The notes: generated from the letters alone by a model not told the origin. Shown: positions 1 through 10,886, numbered from the stretch's first letter. The stretch is DNA of 40,000 nt from Neocallimastix lanati (nom. inval.) (GCA_016946835.1 JACVTC010000157.1:320001-360000), one strand, 5' to 3'. A program made the numbers and translations.

Positions 1-721
1 AAAATAAAATAAAATGAAATAAAATAAAATGAAATAAAATAAAATAAATAGTAGAATATAAATATGAAGTACAGATTGAATAAAATAAAATAAAATAAAT
101 AGTAGAATATAAATATGAAGTACAGAATGAATAAAATAAAATAAAATAAAATAAAATAAAATAAAATAAAATAAATAGTAGAATATAAATATAAGTACAG
201 ATTGAATAAAATAAAATAAAATAAAATAAAATAAAATAAAATAAAATAAAATAAAATAAAATAAAATAAAATAAAATAAAATAAAATAAAATAAAATAAA
301 ATAAAATAAAATAAAATTAATAGTAGAATATAAATATAAGTACAGATTGAATAAAATAAAATAAAATAAAATAAATAGTAGAATATAAATATAAGTACAG
401 ATTGAATAAAATAAAATAAAAAAAATAAATAGTAGAATATAAATATAAGTACAGATTGAATAAAATAAAATAAAATAAAATAAAATAAAATAAAATAAAA
501 TAAAATAAAATAAAATAAAATAAAATAAAATAAAATAAAATAAAATAAAATAAAATAAAATAAAATAAAATAAAATAAAATAAAATAAAATAAATAGTAG
601 AATATAAATATGAAGTACAGATTGAATAAAATAAAATAAAATAAATAGTAGAATATAAATATGAAGTACAGAATGAATAAAATAAAATAAAATAAAATAA
701 AATAAAATAAAATAAAATAAA

Positions 722-1366
722 TAGTAGAATATAAATATAAGTACAGATTGAATAAAATAAAATAAAATAAAATAAATAGTAGAATATAAATATAAGTACA
801 GATTGAATAAAATAAAATAAAATAAAATAAAATAAAATAAAAAAAATAAAATAAAATAAATAGTAGAATATAAATATAAGTACAGATTGAATAAAATAAA
901 ATAAAATAAAATAAAATAAAATAAAATAAAATAAAATAAAATAAAATAAATAGTAGAATATGAATATGAAGTACAGATTGAATAAAATAAAATAAAATAA
1001 ATAGTAGAATATAAATATGAAGTTCAGAATGAATAAAATAAAATAAAATAAAATAAAATAAAATAAAATAAAATAAAATAAATAGTAGAATATAAATATA
1101 AGTACAGATTGAATAAAATAAAATAAAATAAATAGTAGAATATAAATATAAGTACAGATTGAATAAAATAAAATAAAATAAAATAAAATAAAATAAAATA
1201 AAATAAAATAAAATAAAATAAATAGTAGAATATAAATATAAGTACAGATTGAATAAAATAAAATAAAATAAAATAAAATAAAATAAAATAAATAGTAGAA
1301 TATAAATATAAGTACAGATTGAATAAAATAAAATAAAATAAAATGAAATAAAATAAAATGAAATAA
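722..1366 (+). repeat. Higher-order satellite block, copy 1
   Basis: Every marker in this block recurs exactly 1436 bp to the right: the spacer start at 722 (2158), the eight-A run at 839 (2275), the AGTTCAG variant at 1021 (2457), and the two GAAAT interruptions at 1345 and 1360 (2781 and 2796). The constant offset shows block duplication rather than independent growth of pentamer runs. Confidence 0.85.
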
Positions 1367-2157
1367 AATAAAATAAATAGTAGAATATAAATATGAAGTA
1401 CAGATTGAATAAAATAAAATAAAATAAATAGTAGAATATAAATATGAAGTACAGATTGAATAAAATAAAATAAAATAAAATAAAATAAAATAAAATAAAA
1501 TAAATAGTAGAATATAAATATAAGTACAGATTGAATAAAATAAAATAAAATAAAATAAAATAAAATAAAATAAATAGTAGAATATAAATATAAGTACAGA
1601 TTGAATAAAATAAAATAAAATAAAATAAAATAAAATAAAATAAAATAAATAATAGAATATAAATATAAGTACAAATTGAATAAAATAAAATAAAATAAAA
1701 TAAAATAAAATAAAATAAAATAAAATAAAATAAAATAAATAGTAGAATATAAATATGAAGTACAGATTGAATAAAATAAAATAAAATAAATAGTAGAATA
1801 TAAATATGAAGTACAGAATGAATAAAATAAAATAAAATAAAATAAAATAAAATAAAATAAAATAAATAGTAGAATATAAATATAAGTACAGATTGAATAA
1901 AATAAAATAAAATAAAATAAATAGTAGAATATAAATATAAGTACAGATTGAATAAAATAAAATAAAATAAAATAAATAGTAGAATATAAATATAAGTACA
2001 GATTGAATAAAATAAAATAAAATAAATAGTAGAATATAAATATGAAGTACAGAATGAATAAAATAAAATAAAATAAAATAAAATAAAATAAAATAAAATA
2101 AATAGTAGAATATAAATATAAGTACAGATTGAATAAAATAAAATAAAATAAAATAAA

Positions 2158-2802
2158 TAGTAGAATATAAATATAAGTACAGATTGAATAAAATAAAATA
2201 AAATAAAATAAATAGTAGAATATAAATATAAGTACAGATTGAATAAAATAAAATAAAATAAAATAAAATAAAATAAAAAAAATAAAATAAAATAAATAGT
2301 AGAATATAAATATAAGTACAGATTGAATAAAATAAAATAAAATAAAATAAAATAAAATAAAATAAAATAAAATAAAATAAAATAAATAGTAGAATATAAA
2401 TATGAAGTACAGATTGAATAAAATAAAATAAAATAAATAGTAGAATATAAATATGAAGTTCAGAATGAATAAAATAAAATAAAATAAAATAAAATAAAAT
2501 AAAATAAAATAAATAGTAGAATATAAATATAAGTACAGATTGAATAAAATAAAATAAAATAAATAGTAGAATATAAATATAAGTACAGATTGAATAAAAT
2601 AAAATAAAATAAAATAAAATAAAATAAAATAAAATAAAATAAAATAAAATAAAATAAATAGTAGAATATAAATATAAGTACAGATTGAATAAAATAAAAT
2701 AAAATAAAATAAAATAAAATAAAATAAATAGTAGAATATAAATATAAGTACAGATTGAATAAAATAAAATAAAATAAAATGAAATAAAATAAAATGAAAT
2801 AA
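2158..2802 (+). repeat. Higher-order satellite block, copy 2
   Basis: This is the second copy of the 722-1366 block at a constant 1436-bp offset, with the same order of spacer subtypes and rare variants. A separate block family, marked by TTAATAGTAG at 317, 3242 and 4025, repeats at offsets of 2925 and 783 bp. Confidence 0.85.
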
Positions 2803-4356
2803 AATAAAATAAATAGTAGAATATAAATATAAGTACAGATTGAATAAAATAAAATAAAATAAAATAAAATAAAATAAAATAAATAGTAGAATATAAATAT
2901 AAGTACAGATTGAATAAAATAAAATAAAATAAAATGAAATAAAATAAAATGAAATAAAATAAAATAAATAGTAGAATATAAATATGAAGTACAGATTGAA
3001 TAAAATAAATAAAAATAAATAGTAGAATATAAATATGAAGTACAGAATGAATAAAATAAAATAAAATAAAATAAAATAAAATAAAATAAAATAAATAGTA
3101 GAATATAAATATAAGTACAGATTGAATAAAATAAAATAAAATAAATAGTAGAATATAAATATAAGTACAGATTGAATAAAATAAAATAAAATAAAATAAA
3201 ATAAAATAAAATAAAATAAAATAAAATAAAATAAAATAAAATTAATAGTAGAATATAAATATAAGTACAGATTGAATAAAATAAAATAAAATAAAATAAA
3301 TAGTAGAATATAAATATAAGTACAGATTGAATAAAATAAAATAAAAAAAATAAATAGTAGAATATAAATATAAGTACAGATTGAATAAAATAAAATAAAA
3401 TAAAATAAAATAAAATAAAATAAAATAAAATAAAATAAAATAAAATAAAATAAAATAAAATAAAATAAAATAAAATAAAATAAAATAAAATAAAATAAAA
3501 TAAAATAAAATAAAATAAAATAAAATAAAATAAAATAAAATAAATAGTAGAATATAAATATGAAGTACAGATTGAATAAAATAAAATAAAATAAATAGTA
3601 GAATATAAATATGAAGTACAGAATGAATAAAATAAAATAAAATAAAATAAAATAAAATAAAATAAAATAAATAGTAGAATATAAATATAAGTACAGATTG
3701 AATAAAATAAAATAAAATAAAATAAAATAAAATAAAATAAAATAAAATAAATAGTAGAATATAAATATGAAGTACAGATTGAATAAAATAAAATAAAATA
3801 AATAGTAGAATATAAATATGAAGTACAGAATGAATAAAATAAAATAAAATAAAATAAAATAAAATAAAATAAAATAAATAGTAGAATATAAATATAAGTA
3901 CAGATTGAATAAAATAAAATAAAATAAAATAAAATAAAATAAAATAAAATAAAATAAAATAAAATAAAATAAAATAAAATAAAATAAAATAAAATAAAAT
4001 AAAATAAAATAAAATAAAATAAAATTAATAGTAGAATATAAATATAAGTACAGATTGAATAAAATAAAATAAAATAAAATAAATAGTAGAATATAAATAT
4101 AAGTACAGATTGAATAAAATAAAATAAAAAAAATAAATAGTAGAATATAAATATAAGTACAGATTGAATAAAATAAAATAAAATAAAATAAAATAAAATA
4201 AAATAAAATAAAATAAAATAAAATAAAATAAAATAAAATAAAATAAAATAAAATAAAATAAAATAAAATAAAATAAAATAAAATAAAATAAAATAAAATA
4301 AAATAAAATAAAATAAAATAAAATAAAATAAAATAAAATAAAATAAAATAAATATG

Positions 4357-4605
4357 AAATATAATAAAATAAAAAATTATTTGAATTATAATAAAAATAC
4401 AAGTACTAATAAAATAAAATAAAATAAATATGTGAATTATAATAAATTGCAAGTATCAATCGAAACAAAATAAAATAATATAAAATAAATAAATATGCAG
4501 TGAAATAATAATATATAATATGATAAAATAAAATAAATAAGATATTGATATGAAATTAATATAAAAACTGAATTTAGCAACAAATAAATTATATAATAAA
4601 TAAAT
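4357..4605. other. Degenerate right edge of the satellite, no gene
   Basis: A+T-rich sequence with decayed TAAAA runs and a few spacer-like words (for example ACAAGTACTAAT near 4398). I see no gene or RNA here. Confidence 0.6.
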
Positions 4606-4668
4606 GATATAGCATATCTATCTATCTATATATTAATCTCATGCTATGGATAATTGTTTTTAAAAATT
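4606..4668 (+). repeat. Fragment of the dispersed duplication (ATCT-repeat end)
   Basis: A short ATCT microsatellite followed by ATTAAT, TATGGATAAT and AAAATTA resembles the right-hand part of the two large duplications at about 20873-20935 and 27238-27303. It ends where the CBM18 relic begins. Confidence 0.5.
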
Positions 4669-4905
4669 AGAAGTAAGTGTAGTCGTTGAAGGGGTAGAAG
4701 AACCTTTTCCAGAACATCTTCCAAATTTCGGGATTGACATCCATAAGAGGCATTACCATATTCCTCTATTTCTACTTCCTAAATAACTATAACACTGTTT
4801 ATCCGGGCATTTCCTATTATTAAATTTTTCACCACAACGTAAAGCTTGTGAAAAATTAATTATCGCTAATTGAATATAGAAATAAAATAAATCAGTTATT
4901 TTCAT
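4667..4905 (-). pseudogene. Truncated relic of a CBM18 (hevein-like) protein gene
   Basis: The minus strand from 4905 reads a start codon, a signal peptide close to that of the intact genes at 7317 and 21686, then LRCGEKFNN and the start of the first hevein-like domain. A deletion or frame change after the SYLG segment brings a stop codon. The homology continues out of frame through the YGCQS region and the threonine codons, and ends near 4667 at the end of the Thr-rich linker. The other two domains and the C-terminus are absent. About 60 bp of the 5' untranslated region is also kept. One invariant cysteine is replaced (CYSYLG instead of CCSYLG). This is a dead 5' copy of the same family. Confidence 0.85.
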
Positions 4906-4999
4906 TTTTTTTGGGGTGTTGTTTATTTTCTATTTTTTTTTCAATTTTTATTATTTAAATTAATAACAAAATCAAAAAAAAAGAAAAAAGAAAAAAAAA

Positions 5000-5410
5000 T
5001 AAATAAAAAATTCTAAAAAAATATAATCTAACAACAGAAATCTTTTTAAACCATGGCGATTGAACAATCATCATTTATTTATAGGTAAAAAAAAAAAAAA
5101 AAAAAAAAACACTTAAGGAAACAATGGAATGAAAATTTGCCTCATATAAAATTCAAGGGGCGATCACTCCAGAAACCTTAGGTCCGTTCGTTCCAAGTAC
5201 TAATCATCAGAAATAAAAAGATTGGAAAGATGAAATTATTTTTTTGATTTTTTTAATTTTTTTATTAATAAAAATAATAATAATTAAAAAAAAAAAAAAA
5301 AATTCTAAAAATGTATTAAATTAAAGTTTTTTTTTTTTTTTTTTGGTAACAGAAAAATTATATTAAAAATTCTGGTAAATTAAATTAAATTAAAAAATTG
5401 GAGGGGAAAA
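5000..5410 (+). repeat. Dispersed repeat, copy A, without solo LTR
   Basis: This matches 19010-19690 and 24510-25380. The best conserved part (about 5030-5220) contains a poly-A tract and the word CTCCAGAAACCTTAGGTCCG, and is clearly richer in G+C than its surroundings. At 5318-5322 it has a single AAATT followed by AAAG and poly-T. The other two copies have a solo LTR between two AAATT copies at this point, so copy A preserves the empty target site. The repeat class is unknown. Confidence 0.8.
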
Positions 5411-6938
5411 AATAAAATAAAATATGTTCTATATATATAAATTATTTTATTTTTATGTTAAGAATACTATTGAACATTGAAGTATTTTATAAATACTATG
5501 AATGTATGTTTGTTAATAGAAGTAATGAATAATGAAAAATAGTTAATATTTGAGTCCTTTTTATTATAAAAAATATATAAAATATAAAATCATTAACTAA
5601 TAAATAAATATATAAATCTTAAATAAATAAATATATAAATACATATAATATTATAAATATATAAATCTATATAAATAAATATAAATCTATATAATATTAT
5701 AATTATTGTTTGTGTAAATCACATTAATTCAATGTGACTCCATAACATTTTTTAATTCAATGATAAATTTATTTTTTTTAAATTTAATTATTTGTCTTTT
5801 TTTTTTTTTTTTTATTTTTTTTTATTTTCTTTTTATTTTTTAATTTTTTATTTTTTTTTATTTTAATAAAAGTCATTAATAACAAAGAAAATATTTATTA
5901 TTAATTATTTTATTTCTATAATATTAAAACTAATAATTTTATTTTTATTATTTATATATTATCTGTTTATCTATCTACTTTCTTCTTAGAGAGTGCCGTT
6001 ATAGAAATAGTTAATATAATAGATTGAAAAAAAAAAAAAAAAAATAAATTTAATATTAGTAATCATTACTAATATTAATTGAAATAAGCTGAGTCATGTC
6101 CAGTCAATCTCGTTGATATCACATATAAAAGGAATTTTATGATTACTTTGTTACAACATACAAATATTCAAACCTTAATTAATATAAAATAGCCTTTATG
6201 ATTCAAATTATAAATTAATGTCATAAATCACATTTAAATCAAATGATCATCATAATGATATTTTATGTGCAATAATTTATATAAACAGTGGGTTTCTTTT
6301 TAAATAACCGTTGTTTTAGTAAAATTTATTAATAAAATTATAATATTCATACAATTAAAATAATAATTCTAATTATAATAATACATATTGAAATAAAAAA
6401 TAAAATAAAATAATTATTATCAAAGATATAAATTTTATTATTTAATAATTAATATTAAATATTTTAAAAATTATAATAAATTTAATGTTTAATAATTAAT
6501 ATTAAATATACAAATAGGTTAACTACACCTATTGGTAATCACAATAATAAACTTTAATAAATTAATAATACTTTAAATAGTTTAATAAATAAATTATAAA
6601 TTTTTAATTTTATTTTTGTAAATAGTTTAATAAATAAATTATAAATTTTTAATTTTATTTTTGTAAATAGTTTAATAAATAAATAATAAATTTTTAATTT
6701 TGTTTTTGTATTAATTAATCACTTTTTATTTATTTTATTAAGTTCTATTTTTTATAATTATAAAAAATATGATTATTTTTATGATATTATACATTTACAT
6801 GTCATATTTTTATACTAGCTCATTAATACATTATATATAAGCCTCATATATTTAGTTAATATATACAATATTTATTTTAAATACATTTTAACTTAATAAT
6901 TAATAAACTATAATAAACTTCTTTATTTTTTTAATTTT

Positions 6939-6973
<35 letters not shown>

Positions 6974-7043
6974 AAAAAAAATAAAGAAAAGAAAAAAAAA
7001 AAGAATTTTCTATTGATTTCAATTAATTAAATTGTCTCAAAAA
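5411..7043. other. A+T-rich intergenic region, no gene seen
   Basis: I see no convincing coding sequence. It holds poly-T and poly-A tracts (about 5799-5860, 6027-6044, 6940-6970), simple TAAATA-type repeats near 5590-5700, and a 45-bp tandem repeat listed separately. The only longer stretches with moderate G+C are around 5985-6000 and 6090-6130, and they show no recognisable motif. Confidence 0.6.
6575..6710 (+). repeat. 45-bp tandem repeat, three copies
   Basis: The word AAATAGTTTAATAAATAAA begins at 6575, 6620 and 6665, giving a 45-bp period. The third copy carries small differences (AATAATAAA and TTTTGTTTTTG). There is no coding potential. Confidence 0.85.
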
Positions 7044-7067
7044 TTTTTATATAAATACGATGATTTC
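7044..7067 (+). promoter_or_regulatory. Candidate TATA element of the CBM18 gene
   Basis: TTTTTATATAAATACG sits about 260 bp upstream of the start codon at 7317 and is followed by ATGATTTC. The same block, in the same orientation to its gene, occurs 240-260 bp upstream of the paralogue (22980-23004, minus strand), while much of the sequence between the block and the start codon differs. Conservation in both copies and the TATA-like core suggest a core promoter, but recent duplication could also explain the match. The intervening sequence would be a long A-rich 5' leader. Confidence 0.45.
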
Positions 7068-7316
7068 TTTTTTTCTTCTTTTTTTTTCCTTCAAAAAAAA
7101 AAAAAATAAAGAATATATATATATATATATATAAAAAATAAAAAGTAAAAAATAATAAAAAAAGAAAGATTATTTTTTATATATAAAAACTGTATATATA
7201 TAATAAAGAATTAAAAAATAAGTAAAAAATAATAAAATTAAATAAAATAATAAAAAATTGAAAAAAAAAAATAAAAAAAAATAGAAAATAAAACAATATT
7301 AAAAAAGAAAAAAAAA

Positions 7317-8372
7317 ATGAAAATAACTGGTTTATTTTATTTATATTTTCTATTATCAATAATTAATTTTTCACAAGCATTACGTTGTGGAGAAAAATTT
7401 AATAATAAGAAATGTCCTGAGAATCAATGCTGTAGTTATTTAGGTTATTGTGGTAGAAGTAACGAATATTGTGATGCTTCTTATGGATGTCAATCCGAAT
7501 ATGGAAGATGTTATGGAAATGCTACTACTACCACTACCACCACCACTACACTTACTTCTAAACCTACTACTTCAAATGTTATCCACTGTGGACCTGATTA
7601 TGATGATAAAATATGTCCAGGTGATGCCTGTTGTAGTGAATCTGGTCAATGTAGTTTCGATTTAGAATCATGTGGTGTTGGTTGTCAAAAAGGTTATGGT
7701 TTCTGTTTACCAACTTATGAATTTGATAGAGAATCTTGTCTTGAATGTGAAGATTGTTTAAATTGTGATGAGAGTCCTATTGATAAACTTTTATGTCCAA
7801 AGACCTGTTTTAAAAATGGAAATAAAAGAAATGAAACTATAGAAATAGAACCTTGTACCATGGAAGATAATGAATTATATAAATTAGAAGCTATTAATCC
7901 TGAAAGATTATGTTCTGAATGTAACAAATGTATTGATTGCTCTCAATTTCCTGATATTGCTAAAAAGTATCCTAATGCATGTAAAAGAGTTTCCACTGAC
8001 ATTAGTACTGATGGTACTTGTGGACCACAATATGGTAACAAAGTCTGTCCAGAACATAAATGTTGTGATGAATCAGGTCATTGTGCTTCCTCTCAAAAAT
8101 CTTGTGATATAGGTTGTCAAGCTGGCTATGGAAATTGTTTACCTCAAGAATCAGTACTATGTTATGCATGTGTAAATTGTAGCTATTGTGATAATGAATT
8201 TGAATCACTTTATTGCCCCTCAACTTGTATTAGTAATCTATACGATTCAAATCTTAATAAAATAGATTATAAATTCAGAAAGTATGTATACAAAAGTAAT
8301 TGTCCTAATATAAATAAATTATGTTACCAAAAGAAAAGTTATGGTGGAGTTATTTCTTATGTACTAAATTAA
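7317..8372 (+). CDS. Secreted protein with three chitin-binding type 1 (CBM18, hevein-like) domains
   Basis: The 351-residue product starts with a signal peptide (about residues 1-21, ending FSQA). Three hevein-like domains with the Cys pattern CGxxxxxxxCPxxxCCSxxGxC lie at about 23-65, 90-130 and 234-274. A threonine-rich linker (about 69-85), likely O-glycosylated, separates the first two. A second type of cysteine module, CxxCxxCxxCD followed by CPxTC, lies at about 141-164 and 282-304, with a partial copy at 199-222; I do not recognise it. CBM18 domains bind chitin or GlcNAc oligomers; the family is expanded in chytrids and anaerobic fungi. No catalytic domain is visible, so the likely role is wall or surface chitin binding. 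The gene has no intron. The start is fixed by the signal peptide and an A-rich leader. A paralogue at 21686-22741 is about 89% identical. Confidence 0.92.
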   Translation: MKITGLFYLYFLLSIINFSQALRCGEKFNNKKCPENQCCSYLGYCGRSNEYCDASYGCQSEYGRCYGNATTTTTTTTTLTSKPTTSNVIHCGPDYDDKICPGDACCSESGQCSFDLESCGVGCQKGYGFCLPTYEFDRESCLECEDCLNCDESPIDKLLCPKTCFKNGNKRNETIEIEPCTMEDNELYKLEAINPERLCSECNKCIDCSQFPDIAKKYPNACKRVSTDISTDGTCGPQYGNKVCPEHKCCDESGHCASSQKSCDIGCQAGYGNCLPQESVLCYACVNCSYCDNEFESLYCPSTCISNLYDSNLNKIDYKFRKYVYKSNCPNINKLCYQKKSYGGVISYVLN

Positions 8373-8376
8373 TAAA
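8371..8376 (+). terminator. Candidate polyadenylation signal
   Basis: AATAAA overlaps the stop codon and is followed by more AATAAA-like words to about 8393. The same arrangement follows the paralogue (TTTATT at 21682-21687, read on the minus strand). The motif is common by chance in this composition. Confidence 0.3.
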
Positions 8377-8814
8377 GTATTATTAATAAATAAAATATAT
8401 TACAATAATATCATAACGAAAATTAGGTTAAACTAATTTTAATGAAATTAAAAAAAAAATTTTTTTTTTTTTGATTTGTTTTGTTTTTGTTTTTTAATGT
8501 TACTTTCTATTGTTAATGCTTTGGTTGTATATTTATTTATTTATTTATATATTTATTTTTCTTATTTAATTATTTATTTAATACTTTTGTTTCTCATAAA
8601 AATAATAATTGATTTTAAAACGTAAAATTTATTTTTAATAACAGATAAAAATAAACATTTTAAATTTTTATCTTCAATTTATTTTAATTGTTAATTAAAT
8701 TTAGCATAATTTTATTTTTATATTTCTTTTATTTTTTTTCAAATTTATTATGATATATAACTCTTGGTTCGAATAAGAAATTTCATTTCATTATTTTTAA
8801 TAAATAGATATATA
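8377..8814. other. Downstream flank of the CBM18 gene, no gene
   Basis: Up to about 8605 this matches, in inverted orientation, the flank of the second CBM18 copy (about 21390-21460). The shared words include TTTCTATTGTTAATG and TTATTTAATACTTTTTG-like sequence. So the inverted duplication extends roughly 230 bp past the gene. The rest is A+T-rich with no gene. TTTCATTTCATTATTTTTAA at 8781-8800 recurs at 23529-23548, next to a similar short-unit array. Confidence 0.6.
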
Positions 8815-9325
8815 AATAATAAAATGAGTATTTATTAATAAATAATAAATAATTAAATAATAAATAATAAATAATGGAATAATAAATAATAAATAATTGA
8901 ATAATAATAAATAATAAATAATAAATAATAAATAATAAATAATAAATAATAAATAATTGAATAATAAATAATAATGGAATAATAAATAATAAATAATAAA
9001 TAATTGAATAATAATAAATAATAAATAATAAATAATAAATAATAAATAATAAATAATAAATAATAAATAATAAATAATAAATAATAAATAATAAATAATA
9101 AATAATAAATAATAAATAATAAATAATAAATAATAAATAATTGAATAATAAATAATAAATAATTGAATAATTGAATAATAAATAATAAATAAAGGAATAA
9201 TAAATAAAGGAATTATAAATAAAGGAATTATAAATAAAGGAATTATAAATAATTGAATAATAAATAATAAATAAAGGAATAATAAATAATAAATAATAAA
9301 TAATTGAATAATAAATAATAAACGT
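8815..9325. repeat. AATAATA (7-bp) array
   Basis: A short-period array, mainly AATAATA units with interruptions such as AATTG, AATGG and AAAGG. A reading frame of about 180 codons on the minus strand (Tyr/Ile/Leu/Phe with a 7-residue period) is a by-product of the 7-bp unit and is not a gene. Similar arrays lie at 23545-24305. Confidence 0.9.
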
Positions 9326-9342
9326 CAAAAAAATTAAGAAAC

Positions 9343-9583
9343 ACTCAAATTTTAAAATATAAATTTGTTTTTATTTTATAATAATAGTTTTTTCATATAT
9401 TTTATTAATGTTGATTTATAAACTTTTATTAATATAGATATAAAGTAAGAAATTTATAAAAATTAAGGATTCATAAATCGCTTTTATATTTTTTGTAGAT
9501 TCATTTAGTATGATCTATTGGTTATTCTTGATATTAAGAATAAATTAAAAATACATATATTTAAATCTTTACCATTTTTAACA
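9343..9583 (-). repeat. Possible 3' LTR of the decayed copia element
   Basis: On the minus strand, a purine-rich GGTGGAC (9584-9590) directly precedes TGTTAAAAATGG at 9583, which is the layout of a polypurine tract and an LTR start. The other end is uncertain; TTTGAGTGTTTCTTAA near 9335-9352 (minus strand) resembles 25842-25857 in the duplication at 24318-27345. No second LTR was found. Confidence 0.35.
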
Positions 9584-9668
9584 GTCCACCAAAAATCTAG
9601 CTTCAAAAAAAAAAAAAAAAAAAACTATGTTATAAAAGATAAAAAAAATTGAAGATAGATTTTAATAT

Positions 9669-10206
9669 GATTTATTTAATTTTCAAAAGTAATGCATTTC
9701 TAAAATTATTCATTGAGATATTATTCAGGTATTTTGTGAAGCCATCTGCTAAATTATCTTTGGATTTGATATATTTCAATTTTATTATTTTCTTACTAAT
9801 TAAATCTCTAATATGGTGATATCGTATGTCAATATGTTTCGATTTTGGATTTATGGATTGGTTTTCACTATTATATCTTGTTGCTTTATTATCTACAAAA
9901 ATTGTCATGCTGTTAATTTCTATGTTTAGTTCATTTAAGAAATTTTTATACCAAAGAGAATGATTTGCACATTCGCTCAAACTATAGTATTCTGCTTCCG
10001 CGGTTCGAAGTAGAAACACAGTGTTGTCGTTTAGAATACCAACTTGTTGGAGTATCTCCTAAATGCATAAGAAATCCAGATGTTGATTTTCTTGCATTTT
10101 GATCTCCAGCATAGTCCGCATCTACAAAAATTTTTAAATCTATTCCTTTTTTGTATTCCAATTCCGTAGTTCTTTGTATATATTTAATATATCTAAACAT
10201 CTTCAA
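9669..10206 (-). pseudogene. copia RNase H fragment
   Basis: Two overlapping minus-strand frames together form a copia RNase H. The first (10206 to about 10000) has the FVDADYAGD catalytic Asp motif, KSTSGF and TSWYSK. The second (about 10019 to 9669) has TAEAEY, FVDNKATRYN, the KHIDIRYHH motif and NLADGFTKYL, and ends at the natural C-terminus. They join near 10005-10015, where one extra base shifts the frame. The catalytic residues are still present, so decay in this part is modest. Confidence 0.88.
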
Positions 10207-10886
10207 AGCATTGGCCCAATCTTCTAAAGTTGGATTTTTTTGAATTTCCTTGCAGCCTTGCTTACTGTGAATAATACATCCGGACGAGTACAGATCGCTA
10301 AGTATAACAGACTTCCAATGGCACTTCTATATTTTGTTTCATTGAATTTCTTTTTTCTCAAATTTAAGTTTTCTGAAGGGCTAAGGTATTTCACAGGAGT
10401 TAAATTATTGATATTAAATTTATTTAGTATGTCATTTATATACCTTGTTTGATGTAAAATGTATCCATTTAGTGTTTTATTAAATTATATTCCTATAACG
10501 AATTCAACATCTCCAATATCTTTTATATTAAATTTTTTTAAAAGATTATTTTACTTCTTTTATTTTTTGATTAGTTCCGGCAATAAGAATATCGTCGACA
10601 ATATACAGAGAGGATATAAATTATTTCCCTTTTTCTCGTTTATCTTTGTGTAAACACAAGGTTCAACTTTTTATTCTATTAAAACCTATTTTGATTAATT
10701 CTTTATTTAATTTAATTATTTAATTATTCATTCCATTCCTTGCCAGCTTGTTTTAGTCCATAAAGAGCTTAGTTTAATTTCTAGAATAACTTATTATATG
10801 AAGAGTGACCTTCTGGTGCTTTCATATATATATGTTTTCCTTTAATGAAGCATTAAGGTAAGCAGAATTTAGGTCTGTTTGTTTAA
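10207..10886 (-). pseudogene. copia reverse transcriptase, C-terminal fragment
   Basis: The minus strand encodes, in broken frames, DLNSAYLNA, ALYGLKQAG, the active-site IVDDILIAG (about 10583-10602), TRPDVLFTVSKAARKF and NPTLEDWANALKM. These are successive copia RT landmarks. Frame shifts fall near 10225-10235 and 10660, and several stop codons occur between 10670 and 10886. It is not functional. Confidence 0.82.

Larger units (their letters stand above)
1..4356. repeat. TAAAA satellite with interspersed ~35-bp spacer units
   Basis: Long runs of the pentamer TAAAA are interrupted about 56 times (counted by eye) by a conserved spacer beginning AATAGTAGAATATAAATAT and ending GTACAGATTGAAT. 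Spacer subtypes differ at ATATAAGTAC versus ATATGAAGTAC and at AGATTGAAT versus AGAATGAAT. Rarer markers (AGTTCAG at 1021 and 2457, TTAATAGTAG at 317, 3242 and 4025, GAAAT interruptions) reveal block duplications. The array touches the left edge, so its full length is unknown. It decays near 4357-4500. No stop codon occurs in a TAAAA run in any frame, so long reading frames here are artefacts of the repeat. Function is unknown. Confidence 0.95.

Noticed and set aside
1-4356. CRISPR-like or telomere-like array
   Set aside because: The interspersed ~35-bp units are the conserved part and the runs between them are a variable number of pentamers, the reverse of unique spacers. The genome is eukaryotic, there are no cas genes, and the pentamer is not a known telomere repeat and ends internally.
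1024-4452. An open frame of more than 1,100 codons on the minus strand (Phe/Ile/Leu/Tyr repeats), and a nested one at 4025-4402
   Set aside because: It is the by-product of a 5-bp repeat that has no stop in any frame; composition and period follow the DNA unit, and there is no sign of selection on protein sequence.
7177-7359. 60-codon minus-strand frame upstream of the CBM18 gene, and a 69-codon one at 27298-27507
   Set aside because: Low-complexity Phe/Ile/Leu translation of A-rich leader or ATAAAA array sequence.
7715-8223. Antisense and out-of-frame open frames over the CBM18 genes (also 7450-7665 and 22131-22618)
   Set aside because: They overlap a clear secreted-protein gene. They recur in both paralogues only because the DNA is duplicated.
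8764-8776. GGTTCGAAT, resembling a tRNA B box
   Set aside because: No A box, acceptor stem or cloverleaf can be drawn around it.
8783-9328. 181-codon open frame on the minus strand
   Set aside because: A product of the AATAATA 7-bp array (7-residue period of Tyr/Ile/Leu/Phe).
10240-10653. Plus-strand open frames of 64-70 codons
   Set aside because: Antisense to the decayed copia reverse transcriptase on the minus strand.
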